A stretch of DNA of 64,000 bases from Nitrospira sp. (GTDB lineage Bacteria > Nitrospirota > Nitrospiria > Nitrospirales > Nitrospiraceae). Both the position numbers and the translations under genes were made by a program. The stretch lies in contig SWDS01000010.1 in NCBI GenBank assembly GCA_005116745.1, forward strand, positions 633,144 to 697,143. Direction: 5' to 3'. Every line of letters begins with the position of its first letter. Within the stretch, counting starts at the first letter, position 1. This document shows positions 55,639 through 64,000 of the stretch, piece after piece. The notes beneath the pieces are model-generated. The model did no database searches. It had not been told where the DNA came from and saw only the letters and a list, made by a program, of their open reading frames with translations.

Positions 55639-57372
55639 TTACCCTTCCTCACTGAATGTCACGCGATTGATCTCTCGCAACGACGTCTCACCATTCAACA
55701 CTTTTCTCAACGCCGACTGTCGCAGCGTAATCATTCCACCAGTCACAGCCCGATACCGGATTTCTGACAGTGGCCGCTCGGCATGAATCATTTCTTTGAT
55801 TTCATCCGTCAGATCGAGAAACTCCGTGATGCATTTTCTTCCTCGATACCCAGTTCCATGACATTCCGAGCACCCCTTACCTTCGTAAAATGGCGTCTCC
55901 TTGTACTGCTCATAGTCCAATCCTGATTCCTCAATAAGGGCCTGCTGTGCTTGGACGAGAGTCCGACATGATGGACACAGGATTCGGACAAGCCGTTGCG
56001 CCAATACGCAGTTGAGAGCAGCCAGAAAATTATAGGCGTCGATCCCCATCGACGCGAACCGCCCGATGACATCGAACACATTGTTCGCATGCACCGTCGT
56101 CAGCACGAGATGGCCGGTCAGGGCGGATTGGATCGCGATCTGCGCCGTCTCGGCATCTCGAATCTCACCGACCATGATCTTGTCCGGATCATGCCGGAGT
56201 ATGGACCGAAGGCCGCGCGCAAACGTGACACCTTTCTTTTCATTGACGGGAATCTGCACTACTCCCGAGAATTGATATTCAACGGGATCTTCGATCGTAA
56301 TCAGCTTGTCTTCGAGCGTGTTCATCTCCGATATCGCGGCATACAGCGTTGTCGTCTTTCCACTTCCTGTTGGCCCCGTGACCAACACCATGCCATAGGG
56401 ACGAATAATCGCTTTCCGGAATCGTTTGAGATCTTCCGGATTAAACCCGATCCGTTCGAGCTTCAAGTCTGACACTCCAGTGGCAATCGAGTCCCGGTCT
56501 AATATTCTGATCACGACCGACTCACCAAAGACGCTCGGCAGAATGGACACCCGAAAATCCACGGTCTTTCTATCCAGCCTCATACGGAAGCTTCCATCCT
56601 GAGGCACTCGACGCTCGGCAATATCAAGCTCCGACATGACTTTCAAACGGGACACTAAGGGGGCATGCAATCGACTATCTAGTGGCTCCATGGCCGGAAT
56701 CAGGATGCCATCGACACGAAGTTTGACCTGGGTCGCCCGATCTGCGGCTTCGATGTGGATGTCACTGGCTCGGCGTTGCATCGCGCTCAGGAGGATGGAG
56801 TCCAGCAGCTTCACGGCTGGACTCTGCTCTTCCCCCGCATGATCGAGAGTCAGAATCTCCCCATCTCGATCATCTTCTTTGACCTGCACTGACCGGTACT
56901 CCGCTTCCAGCTCACGGAGAGCTTGACGCGAGCCAGCACTACGGTCCAGCGCGGAAAGAATCGCGCTCTTGGTACTGACGATCAGCTCAAGTGGCTTTCC
57001 GATCAAGAGCTCCAATTCGTCGAGTCCCAGCACATTGTTAGGATCGGCGATGGCAATGGTCAGCACGCCGTCTCGTTCGGCAATCGGGATAAATGGAAAT
57101 CGCTGCATCAGCTTGACGGAAATCGTCTCGTAGTAGCGGGAATCGACTTGAAACTCTTTCAGCGGATCATAGGGAAGACTGTATCGAACAGCTAGGGCTT
57201 GAGCTAATTGATCCTCCGAGAGAAGTCCTTCACTGATCAGCATTTGCCCTAAGGTGGCAGGCACACCGTTACATCGGCATAGGACATCCTCGACCGTGCG
57301 TTTGGTGAGCATTCCCTGGTCGACCAAGATCTCGGCAAGAGATGTTCTCGTAAGGCTACGCAACATACGCAA
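55639..57372 (-). CDS. gspE: type II secretion / pilus assembly ATPase (GspE/PilB)
   Basis: 577 residues. The N-terminal MshEN-like domain (about 10-150) is followed by the ATPase with Walker A GPTGSGKTTT (333-342), Asp box TLEDKLITIEDPVE, Walker B GEIRDAETA and HANNVFD. The C-terminal tetracysteine CPSC(n)CSECHG binds zinc. It powers extension of the pseudopilus. It is expressed with gspF upstream. Confidence 0.93.
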   Translation of the reverse strand: MRMLRSLTRTSLAEILVDQGMLTKRTVEDVLCRCNGVPATLGQMLISEGLLSEDQLAQALAVRYSLPYDPLKEFQVDSRYYETISVKLMQRFPFIPIAERDGVLTIAIADPNNVLGLDELELLIGKPLELIVSTKSAILSALDRSAGSRQALRELEAEYRSVQVKEDDRDGEILTLDHAGEEQSPAVKLLDSILLSAMQRRASDIHIEAADRATQVKLRVDGILIPAMEPLDSRLHAPLVSRLKVMSELDIAERRVPQDGSFRMRLDRKTVDFRVSILPSVFGESVVIRILDRDSIATGVSDLKLERIGFNPEDLKRFRKAIIRPYGMVLVTGPTGSGKTTTLYAAISEMNTLEDKLITIEDPVEYQFSGVVQIPVNEKKGVTFARGLRSILRHDPDKIMVGEIRDAETAQIAIQSALTGHLVLTTVHANNVFDVIGRFASMGIDAYNFLAALNCVLAQRLVRILCPSCRTLVQAQQALIEESGLDYEQYKETPFYEGKGCSECHGTGYRGRKCITEFLDLTDEIKEMIHAERPLSEIRYRAVTGGMITLRQSALRKVLNGETSLREINRVTFSEEG

Positions 57373-57424
57373 CCTGTCTCATCCGGGTATGCCTATTAGC
57401 CTGAGATCCCACGTCTCTCCTACT

Positions 57425-58639
57425 CTAGCCGCCAACGGTCCCAGCCATTTGAAACACCGGCAGATACATCACAATGACGATCCCGCCGACTAGTACTCCC
57501 ATCACAAGCAACAGAGCCGGCTCGATCCACGTGGTAAGTTGCGTCAACCTCGTATCGAGGTCAGCCTCATAAAACTCCGCAACGTCTCGTAGCATCGAAT
57601 CAAGAGACCCCGTTTCCTCCCCGACCGATAACATTTCGATCGCCAGTTTCGGGAGTACCCTGGGACGATCCAATGCATCAGCCAATGTCGCCCCCTCACG
57701 AATTTCATTGACGGCCCCAATCATTGCTTGTGAAATCCACTTATTCGAGACAGCTCCTCGTGCACCTTTCAATGCATCAACAAGCGGGGTTCCTCCCGCA
57801 AGAATAGTTCCGAGCGTTCGCGCCAGTTGCACAGTATTGTGTTTGACCGCGATCTGACCCACGAGCGGGAGTTTCAGCACAAGACGATCGATTGCCAGTT
57901 GCCCAGCTGAAGTGGCATAGTAGGTATGCACTCCAAGCATGAGACCGATTAGAACGGCGGCTGCGGGCAATAACCGTGATTCAGCATGTGTGACGACATC
58001 GAGCAACACCTGAGTTGACCAGGGCAAGGTCTTCGCTGACTCTCCATAGACCGACACAAAAGTCGGCATGACATAGGTCAATAGAAAACCAACCACAGCG
58101 AGACCGATACCGATGAGAACAATAGGATAGGAGATTGCTTTTTGTACTTTCTGACGAAGTCCAACCATCAGCTTCAGATACGCAACGTACCGCTGTAGTA
58201 CTTCTGGAAGATTACCCGATTGTTCTCCGGCTTTCACCGTGGCGACATAGAGTTCAGGAAAATAACGGGGGTGTTTAGCCAAGGCTTCCGAGGAAGAGGC
58301 TCCACCTCGAATGTCATCTCGCACACCACGTAGAGTCCGTTGAAATCCAGCATGGCCGGCTCGTTCGATGAGCAGATCCCAGATGCGTAAAATGGGCAGT
58401 CCGGACTTGACTAGAGCCATCAACTCTTGATTGAAAACTAAGAACTGCTCCAGCGGAAGCTTTCCCCATGACCATGACGGCTCCGTCTTGACTGATGCGG
58501 CTCCTTGAGAGTGAAGATTAAAAACCAGTAATCCTTGCGACTCGAGTTTGGCACGAACCAATGATTCATTCTCTCCTTCTACATGCCCGTGCATGGTGGA
58601 CCCATCAGGCCGCGCGACTCGATACGCAAATACTGCCAT
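57425..58639 (-). CDS. gspF: platform protein GspF/PilC
   Basis: 404 residues with two duplicated helical domains and three membrane helices (about 170-192, 220-240, 375-400). Family phrases are FNQELMALVKSGLPI, LARTLGTILAGGTPLVDAL and SVGEETGSLDSMLRDVAEFYE. It is the polytopic centre of the assembly machine, between the ATPase and the pilins. Confidence 0.93.
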   Translation of the reverse strand: MAVFAYRVARPDGSTMHGHVEGENESLVRAKLESQGLLVFNLHSQGAASVKTEPSWSWGKLPLEQFLVFNQELMALVKSGLPILRIWDLLIERAGHAGFQRTLRGVRDDIRGGASSSEALAKHPRYFPELYVATVKAGEQSGNLPEVLQRYVAYLKLMVGLRQKVQKAISYPIVLIGIGLAVVGFLLTYVMPTFVSVYGESAKTLPWSTQVLLDVVTHAESRLLPAAAVLIGLMLGVHTYYATSAGQLAIDRLVLKLPLVGQIAVKHNTVQLARTLGTILAGGTPLVDALKGARGAVSNKWISQAMIGAVNEIREGATLADALDRPRVLPKLAIEMLSVGEETGSLDSMLRDVAEFYEADLDTRLTQLTTWIEPALLLVMGVLVGGIVIVMYLPVFQMAGTVGG

Positions 58640-58683
58640 AGATAGAGACCTTCACGACTTGCCAATTAGCCCATCGTGTGCCA

Positions 58684-59532
58684 TTACATTCGTTCGTACT
58701 CGGGCTCATCAGCAGACGGCTCTGTCAAGCACAGGGTCTGGCCTGCTTGAATGCGGTCACCAGAGAGCGCGTTGAGAGTCATGAGACGGCTGACAGACGT
58801 GTGATATCGGCGTGCGATACGCCATAACGTGTCCCCATACTTGACGACCACGTGTGAAGGAAGGGGCACTGATGACTGAGAAACCATCGGTACTTCACCG
58901 ACTGAAGAGGCCCCCGACACCTGGATCGCAGCACCTGAGACAACCTGGATGCCACCATCCTGAATAGCCCGTAGGTCAGCCTGTTGATGGACGGTCGTCG
59001 CGGGCTCCGGTTGCGCGTCTCTTGGAGAAACCATTGCTGCAGGAGAGACTTCTCCCTTCACTTGTTTCTCAACTTTCGAGAGTTGCCTTTGAAGCAGCTT
59101 CAATTGATTCTGTAGCGCGGCTCTGGTCTGCCCTACCTGTTCCCGTTCAGAGCGTGAGCTAGCCAGTTCTTCCCGCTGAAGGTCGATCACATGGCGAGCT
59201 TCCGTCAATCGACGCTCCGCCTCTTGAATACGGCCTTCAAGCTGAGCCCGGGCGATCTGCACATCGGCTAATTCTTGACCCCGTGCGTCGACCTCTACTC
59301 TCAACTCATCAACCATTCGCTGGGCATCTCGCAATGAGGTTTTGAGAGTATCCACCGTGAGCTGGAGATCCGACATCTCCGGCTCTATGATGATGTCTTC
59401 GAGCGAACTACAGGCCGAGATTCCAAGTAGAAGGATTCCGATGGATATACTGCTCCATGTCCCCTTCACTCGACCCCCTTTGAGCCCAGAGTAGAATCTA
59501 CTTCGAGCCAATTTCACGAGCCTGTTCACCAT
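58684..59532 (-). CDS. LysM-domain lipoprotein with coiled coil
   Basis: 282 residues. A lipoprotein signal ends LLLGISAC (lipidated Cys near residue 41), followed by a coiled coil (about 55-160), a linker, and a LysM domain at the C-terminus (VVKYGDTLWRIARRYHTSVSRLMTLN). LysM binds peptidoglycan. Such a protein within the operon might hold the secretin or pseudopilus against the cell wall. It overlaps gspG by seven bases. Confidence 0.82.
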   Translation of the reverse strand: MVNRLVKLARSRFYSGLKGGRVKGTWSSISIGILLLGISACSSLEDIIIEPEMSDLQLTVDTLKTSLRDAQRMVDELRVEVDARGQELADVQIARAQLEGRIQEAERRLTEARHVIDLQREELASSRSEREQVGQTRAALQNQLKLLQRQLSKVEKQVKGEVSPAAMVSPRDAQPEPATTVHQQADLRAIQDGGIQVVSGAAIQVSGASSVGEVPMVSQSSVPLPSHVVVKYGDTLWRIARRYHTSVSRLMTLNALSGDRIQAGQTLCLTEPSADEPEYERM

Positions 59533-59927
59533 TTGTTATAGGGCGTTCCATTTGTCCCAACCAGATCCGACCCTGAATACACATCAAAGATACCACCCTC
59601 TGTCGGTTCGATGATCTGCTGCCAAGAGCTCGGCGAATTCGTAAAGGGGTCTTTGGGAAGAGTCCGCAAATATCCAGCCGAGACCAGACCATCCAAGGAC
59701 GGAGGGTACTTTCCTTTATCCGCACGGTGATGATCCAACAACTCGCGCAGCGTGAAAAGGTCTTGTCTCAATACCGTTTCCCTGGATTTGGTCAATGATG
59801 ACTGATAGGACGGAACGGCGATCGTGGCTAAAATCCCAACAATGGACACGACGATCATGAGTTCAATCAGTGTAAACCCATTCGCATTCCAGCCACCCAC
59901 TTTACCAATCCTGGTACTTGGTCCCAT
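59526..59927 (-). CDS. gspG: major pseudopilin GspG-like
   Basis: 133 residues. The leader ends NANG, then the mature protein begins FTLIELMIVVSIVGILATIAVP with Glu5, as in GspG. The C-terminal part has the pattern LPKDPFTN and GIFDVYSGS of calcium-binding GspG. It is the main pseudopilus subunit. The preceding pseudopilin gene overlaps it by 26 bp. Confidence 0.9.
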   Translation of the reverse strand: MGPSTRIGKVGGWNANGFTLIELMIVVSIVGILATIAVPSYQSSLTKSRETVLRQDLFTLRELLDHHRADKGKYPPSLDGLVSAGYLRTLPKDPFTNSPSSWQQIIEPTEGGIFDVYSGSDLVGTNGTPYNKW

Positions 59928-60408
59928 CGAGCCCAGACTCCTCGCTTTGCGTCATTACATCGTAGACATCTTCGCCACACCAACTGGACGGCTTCGGACG
60001 ATCCTTATAACAACGCAGAGCCCAATCAGATTTTCCCGTGAACGGGTCGATCGGCATCGCCCTCAAATAACGCCTCACCGTGGTGCCTCGAACCGTCGCC
60101 TCTTGTCCCGTCAGTTTTACGCCTAACAGAGCATCGAAAGACTTCGGATAGCCGTACGGCCCGGTAACTTCCTTACACGTCAACCTATTCTTTACACAGA
60201 CTGCTCCGAGCAAGACGTCCCCATCACGATTCCACTCCAGCTTGAACACATCGATCGCACTGCGAATCGTCCGAAGATGCTGACGCAACTCGATCTCTTG
60301 GGCTCGCTTCGTGGATATTTTGCTCAGAGGCATGGCAACCGATGCTAAGATCGCAATGATCGCCATGGTGACGAGAATCTCAATGAGAGTGAGTCCATTC
60401 TCCCTCAC
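59902..60408 (-). CDS. pseudopilin, GspG/H-like
   Basis: 168 residues. The leader MRENG is very short and the mature part begins LTLIEILVTMAIIAILASVAMP, with Leu in place of Phe1 and Glu5 kept. A GspG-like PIDPFTG lies near the C-terminus, with four Cys in the last 100 residues (CVKNRLTCKE and SWCGED). It overlaps both neighbours. Confidence 0.85.
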   Translation of the reverse strand: MRENGLTLIEILVTMAIIAILASVAMPLSKISTKRAQEIELRQHLRTIRSAIDVFKLEWNRDGDVLLGAVCVKNRLTCKEVTGPYGYPKSFDALLGVKLTGQEATVRGTTVRRYLRAMPIDPFTGKSDWALRCYKDRPKPSSWCGEDVYDVMTQSEESGLDGTKYQDW

Positions 60409-62747
60409 CGCACTCGCACCACCCCTGTCCCAACTACTTCTGGCAATACCTGCGCCGCACCGTTAGCATCCATCAGCTCAACGCGAATCGGCGATACCCC
60501 TGGAGCCTTTGCCACGAAGATGATATTCATCGTTCGCGGAGGACGCTGAGCCGAGCGAGTGAAGTGAAACGTGATGGCTCTTGCTTGCCCGACACCATCC
60601 ACCGTTGTCGTCTCGCCCGCGTCGATTAACTCCGCATTATCAAGTCGTTTAAATTGCAGAATCTCGGGGTCATAGTCCAGCTTGAAGGAGTGCTCGCCCG
60701 ATGCATCGATTCGCCCATCCACTACAGAAAGCCGTATTTCTTTACCGGATTGAACAACCGCGTCCTCCGGCTTTATCACCAACTGAGGACCAGGTGTTGC
60801 CAGCTGGGCCAATGATCGGACCATGTTTGTCTGTCCTGCGTCTTTCTCCAGAGCTCCACCGTGAGTGGCCATCTTCCCGTACTCGCCTCCCACCAATGCT
60901 GATACTTTTCGAGAGGGGCCGGAAAAGACCGGGCTGATCGCATAGTTGAATTCAGTACCAGACCAAAAGGGTTGATTGCTGGAGCCAGGAGGAATCGCGG
61001 GTTGCGCAATGCGAGGAGTGATAGTGAGAATGACTTCAGTCGTCACTCGTTCCGTTTTGTAAGAGCTCAACAGTTTCCCAATCAACGGCCAATCCCCAAT
61101 CCATGGCATAGTAATTCGCGTTCGACGATCCTCCTCCTGAAGCAGCCCCCCGAGGACCACCGTTTCTCCATCTCGCATGTTTAAGGTGGTCTCTGCCGAG
61201 CGATTGCCAAATTTAAACTGTTCAATTTTAGGAGCAGCCTGAAGGAGCACCGGCTCTCCAACCCGAATGACCTCCACCTTCATTTTCAACGACAACTCAT
61301 TGCCTAATCGGATTGAAGGCTCGACAGTGAGCTTGACGCCCGTATCTCGGAACTCAATCGACGTGACGGTTGAGGTAGTCGGTACGGCTCCCGTGGCGGC
61401 CTGCCCAGGTAAGACATTGGTGGTAGAGAGAAGAATCGGTTGTTTGTCTCCGATATTAATCTCTGCTTTCTTGTTATTCATCACACGAACCTTGGGAGAA
61501 GCGAGCGTCTTCGCATCTGATTGCTGTTTTAAAAAATCCAGCAATACAGTCGTCGGTAGTTTAAAGAGATAGTTGCTCGGCCCCAGATCGGTCAGTTGGC
61601 GGTAGGTCATCTGCACAGCCTCTGCGGCCAAGGTTCCGGTAAAGCCGGAAGCAATTAGTCCAGCACCGGCTTGCTTCGGATAGCTCAATCCATATGTTTG
61701 CCCCTTTGTCCGATTGACTTCCAACACCTCAAGCTCCAAAAGGACCTCGGGTTCCTGTCGATCATTGGCCTGGATAATCCTTTCGGCAAGTTCCAGTTTC
61801 TCCGGCTGATCGCGAATGATAATGGCATTGAGTTGTTCATTCGCATGCATCCGCTTGGAATCCAACATGCTTTTGAGTAAGAGCACCATATCTTTGGCCT
61901 TCGCCGTCGAAAGGTAAAACGTCCTGATCATCAGATCTTGATACTGCTCCTGCTTCTGTTTGGTATCGGGACTGACGATGAAGACAGCCGGAGATATTTG
62001 ACGAGCAAACAAACTGTTACTATTGAGAATGAGGTGCAGCGCTTCCTCAAAGGGCGTGTCCTGAATCGAAATGGAAATGGGGTCGTTCCGGACGTCCTTG
62101 TCGAACACCAACGTAAATCCGCCGACCTTCGCCACACCCTCTAGGACTTCCTTAATGCCAGCGTTTTTGAATTTCAGCGTCACCGGCTGTTGCGAACGTT
62201 CGTCTCTTGCGAACCCTTGCTGAATATCAGTAAGCCGCGTGATGTTCTCCAGCGCCTCTTGGTATGTTGGGTCGAGCTCCGCAGCCCGAGCAAAACCACG
62301 CATCGCCTCCTCAACTCGTCCAAGTTGAGCCAGCCGTTCAGCCTCGCGGTACTGAGAGCGGGATTCTTTCACGCGAGTGGCTTGCATAAAACCCGCTTGG
62401 TAATCGGCGCTGGAAGGGATGATGGCCAGAGCTCGCTTAAACTCTTCAAGGGCAAGATCGATTTGCTTCTCCTTCAGCAACGTCCGAGCCCGCTCGGCAT
62501 ATGTCGCCGCAGCGCGCTCGCGAGCTAATCCGTACTTACCCTGCAGGGAAGAATTGAATGGATCGTCTTTTAATGCCTGTCTGTAGGCAAGGATCGCATC
62601 TTCCCAACGCTCCGCAGCCAAATGCTGATCTCCCCGCTTGACATCAGGAGACACAAACAAGGTGCAACCAGACATCCAGAGGATTCCCAGAACCAGGATG
62701 ATTTCTATTGTTTGACTATGAAGACATACCTTCAGCTGACGAGTCAC
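60405..62747 (-). CDS. secretin (GspD/PilQ-like) with TPR and cohesin domains
   Basis: 780 residues from GTG 62747. A lipoprotein signal ends LWMSGC, then TPR-type repeats (about 35-190), an STN domain (FKNAGIKEVLEGVAKVGG), N-domains, and the secretin core (VRVMNNKKAEINIGDKQP, ETVVLGGLLQEEDRRT) forming the outer-membrane pore. The last 100 residues (about 680-780) look like a cohesin-type domain (FKLDYDPEILQFKRLDNAEL), unusual for a secretin. It is the first gene of the operon. An inverted repeat overlaps the start codon. Confidence 0.9.
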   Translation of the reverse strand: MTRQLKVCLHSQTIEIILVLGILWMSGCTLFVSPDVKRGDQHLAAERWEDAILAYRQALKDDPFNSSLQGKYGLARERAAATYAERARTLLKEKQIDLALEEFKRALAIIPSSADYQAGFMQATRVKESRSQYREAERLAQLGRVEEAMRGFARAAELDPTYQEALENITRLTDIQQGFARDERSQQPVTLKFKNAGIKEVLEGVAKVGGFTLVFDKDVRNDPISISIQDTPFEEALHLILNSNSLFARQISPAVFIVSPDTKQKQEQYQDLMIRTFYLSTAKAKDMVLLLKSMLDSKRMHANEQLNAIIIRDQPEKLELAERIIQANDRQEPEVLLELEVLEVNRTKGQTYGLSYPKQAGAGLIASGFTGTLAAEAVQMTYRQLTDLGPSNYLFKLPTTVLLDFLKQQSDAKTLASPKVRVMNNKKAEINIGDKQPILLSTTNVLPGQAATGAVPTTSTVTSIEFRDTGVKLTVEPSIRLGNELSLKMKVEVIRVGEPVLLQAAPKIEQFKFGNRSAETTLNMRDGETVVLGGLLQEEDRRTRITMPWIGDWPLIGKLLSSYKTERVTTEVILTITPRIAQPAIPPGSSNQPFWSGTEFNYAISPVFSGPSRKVSALVGGEYGKMATHGGALEKDAGQTNMVRSLAQLATPGPQLVIKPEDAVVQSGKEIRLSVVDGRIDASGEHSFKLDYDPEILQFKRLDNAELIDAGETTTVDGVGQARAITFHFTRSAQRPPRTMNIIFVAKAPGVSPIRVELMDANGAAQVLPEVVGTGVVRVR

Positions 62748-62773
62748 AATATATGTTTCCTATGGATATATTG
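62747..62773. repeat. inverted repeat over the secretin start codon
   Basis: CAATATAT (62747-62754) and ATATATTG (62766-62773) are perfect 8-bp arms around 11 bases. The left arm includes the GTG start codon on the minus strand, so it may be an operator or a hairpin affecting initiation. Confidence 0.35.
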
Positions 62774-63288
62774 GCATTACCCTATGGCCTGAAAGCATAG
62801 TCCATGCCAGCCATCAAATTTCCTTATACTACGGATCAAGACGGGCTCAAAGGAAAAGCCTAGAATATGAAAGAACAACGTCTCCTCAGAAAAACGAGGC
62901 TCCAAGTTAAATGCGGTCCATGCTCTCCGGGAACCCGATTGAGAAACTGTTTGGACTCGCCAACAATGCAGATCTTTGAGGGATCTCAAAAATGTTTGGA
63001 GAGGGTCAGCAGGATGGAGGAGAAGACCTGGTACCCCACCCACTCAGCCCTGTCATCTCAAGGCGTGCCCTCCGACAGGCAAGGCCGCCTCGGGTGAAGA
63101 AGCGAGGTATAGCTTGGTCTGTATGATGTGCCTCGGAACGACACAGGAACGAAGCTGACAAACTGTTTACATCCTACCGGTTCTATACTGCGGCCTGAAG
63201 GGCCACCGGCATTTGTCAGACCCCCTATCCCAAACCAACATCTATTCTTGCGGAGAACGCAGATATTCTCATTATTCCTTGCGTGCGA
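62748..63288. other. 541-bp intergenic region before the secretin operon
   Basis: No convincing gene. It holds the inverted repeat above and must contain the promoter of the secretin operon and the 3' end of the BACON gene transcript. No strong -35/-10 pair and no U-tract terminator was recognised. Confidence 0.6.
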
Positions 63289-64000
63289 TTAGTAAACACT
63301 CGTGCTGACCTCGTTTGAATAGGCGCTTTCATTCCCCGCGATATCATAGGCTGTTATGACAAAGAAATACGTCGCTTTTGGAAGTCCTGTAGCTGTGTAG
63401 CTGGTCGTATTACTCGGGATCGCCGCGATGGGAGCTCCATAGGCTCCTGAGGAAGTTGCTCGATACACTTTATATCCCGCTAAATCCTTTTCGGTATTTG
63501 CATTCCAAGTCAAGGTGATTGAGGAACTTGCCTGAGGGTTCAGCGTCAGGGCAATATTTATGGTTCTGGTTATGCCACCACCCATCACAGTGATGGTGGC
63601 CGAATTACTTCCCAAAGTCGCGGTCTCCGTATTCACGCTTGCCGTGATAGTTCCATCATTGGAGCCGGATGCCCGACTAAGCGATAACCAGGACGCATTG
63701 TCACTGACCGTCCAGGCTCCATTTGCACTGATGTTAATGGTCTGGGCGGCAGGGTCGGCTGCGCCCTTCGTGGCGGTGTAGGTCAAACTGCTGGGCGCAG
63801 CCGTCAGGGTTGGCAACGGTGGGGTCACGGTCAACGTGACCGCAGCCGTTCGCGTCACGCCCCCACTCGTCACGGTAATCGTGGCCTGGTTCGGACCAAC
63901 CGCAGCTGACGCCACAAGCACGTTGGCGGCGATCGAGCCGTTGCCGCTGCCCGACGAGGGGCTGAGGGTCAGCCAGGGGACATTGCTACTGGCCGTCCAT
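63289..64000 (-). CDS. BACON / fibronectin type III surface protein, C-terminal part
   Basis: The frame ends at 63289 and stays open to the window edge, so the gene is partial (its 5' end lies beyond 64000). At least two BACON-type repeats are seen (pattern WT-SS-N-PWL-LS-SG-NG-I and WTVSDNASWLSLSRASG), each followed by a strand with ATITV. The last 95 residues are a fibronectin type III domain (ITLTWNANTEKDLAGYKVYRA, ending YDIAGNESAYSNEV). Such repeats occur in secreted or surface carbohydrate-binding proteins. It is upstream of the secretion operon on the same strand and could be a cargo, but that is a guess. Confidence 0.85.
   Translation of the reverse strand, partial: WTASSNVPWLTLSPSSGSGNGSIAANVLVASAAVGPNQATITVTSGGVTRTAAVTLTVTPPLPTLTAAPSSLTYTATKGAADPAAQTINISANGAWTVSDNASWLSLSRASGSNDGTITASVNTETATLGSNSATITVMGGGITRTINIALTLNPQASSSITLTWNANTEKDLAGYKVYRATSSGAYGAPIAAIPSNTTSYTATGLPKATYFFVITAYDIAGNESAYSNEVSTSVY

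Noticed and set aside
63075..63125. Region faintly like a cyclic di-GMP riboswitch (GGC...GAAG...GCG pattern)
   Set aside because: The conserved GEMM bases do not line up and the stems do not form; treated as chance.

Overview
The window looks like a piece of a Nitrospira-type chromosome (phylum Nitrospirota). This rests on gene content and on the style of the proteins, not on a database search: split glycyl-tRNA synthetase (glyQ/glyS), a pyruvate phosphate dikinase, MutS2, many c-type cytochromes, a T2SS/T4P-like assembly operon with a secretin-cohesin fusion, and frequent GTG starts with GTGA/ATGA stop-start overlaps. No rRNA, tRNA, CRISPR array or intact insertion sequence was seen.

Layout. 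(1) 1-10658, minus strand: a compact operon glyQ-glyS-small membrane protein-ppdK-ribD-secreted hydrolase-unknown exported protein-MFS transporter, mostly with overlapping stops and starts. (2) 10659-22088, plus strand: an accessory block with a structured leader, then five genes for extracytoplasmic redox proteins (four di-heme c-type cytochromes, two of them RoxA/MauG-like paralogues, and one lipoprotein), followed by an M48 metalloprotease lipoprotein and an unknown exported protein. (3) 22054-28954, minus strand: an accessory operon with a small leucine-zipper ORF, a coiled-coil protein, an inner-membrane OmpA-like protein with a large cytosolic domain, a Ras/Rab-like small GTPase, and a TIR-NB-ARC-TPR (STAND) protein. 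(4) 29241-31658 mutS2. (5) 31880-48761: conserved chromosomal genes, namely gap-pgk-tpiA-secG, ilvE, a PilZ protein, rplU-rpmA-obgE-proB-nadD-rsfS-lapB-like, bioB, a TPR protein, galE, trmL, a YdjM-like membrane protein and a short unlisted ORF. (6) 48930-62747, minus strand: a hypothetical protein and proA, then an eleven-gene type II secretion/type IV pilus-like operon (secretin, three pseudopilins, LysM lipoprotein, GspF, GspE, PilM/N/O/P-like). (7) 63289 to the end: the C-terminal part of a large BACON/fibronectin-III surface protein.

The most striking signal is a 16-bp palindrome, GTATC-N6-GATAC. It occurs perfectly three times, each time in an intergenic promoter region: before the cytochrome operon, before the M48 protease gene and before the TIR/GTPase/OmpA operon. 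The first two copies have a degenerate second copy exactly 22 bp downstream or upstream. This suggests that blocks 2 and 3 form one regulon. It would couple an envelope sensor (OmpA-like protein, roadblock-like domain, GTPase) and a TIR effector to periplasmic di-heme enzymes and a protease. The regulon and the signalling chain are inferences; the motif, the gene order and the domain motifs are read directly from the sequence.
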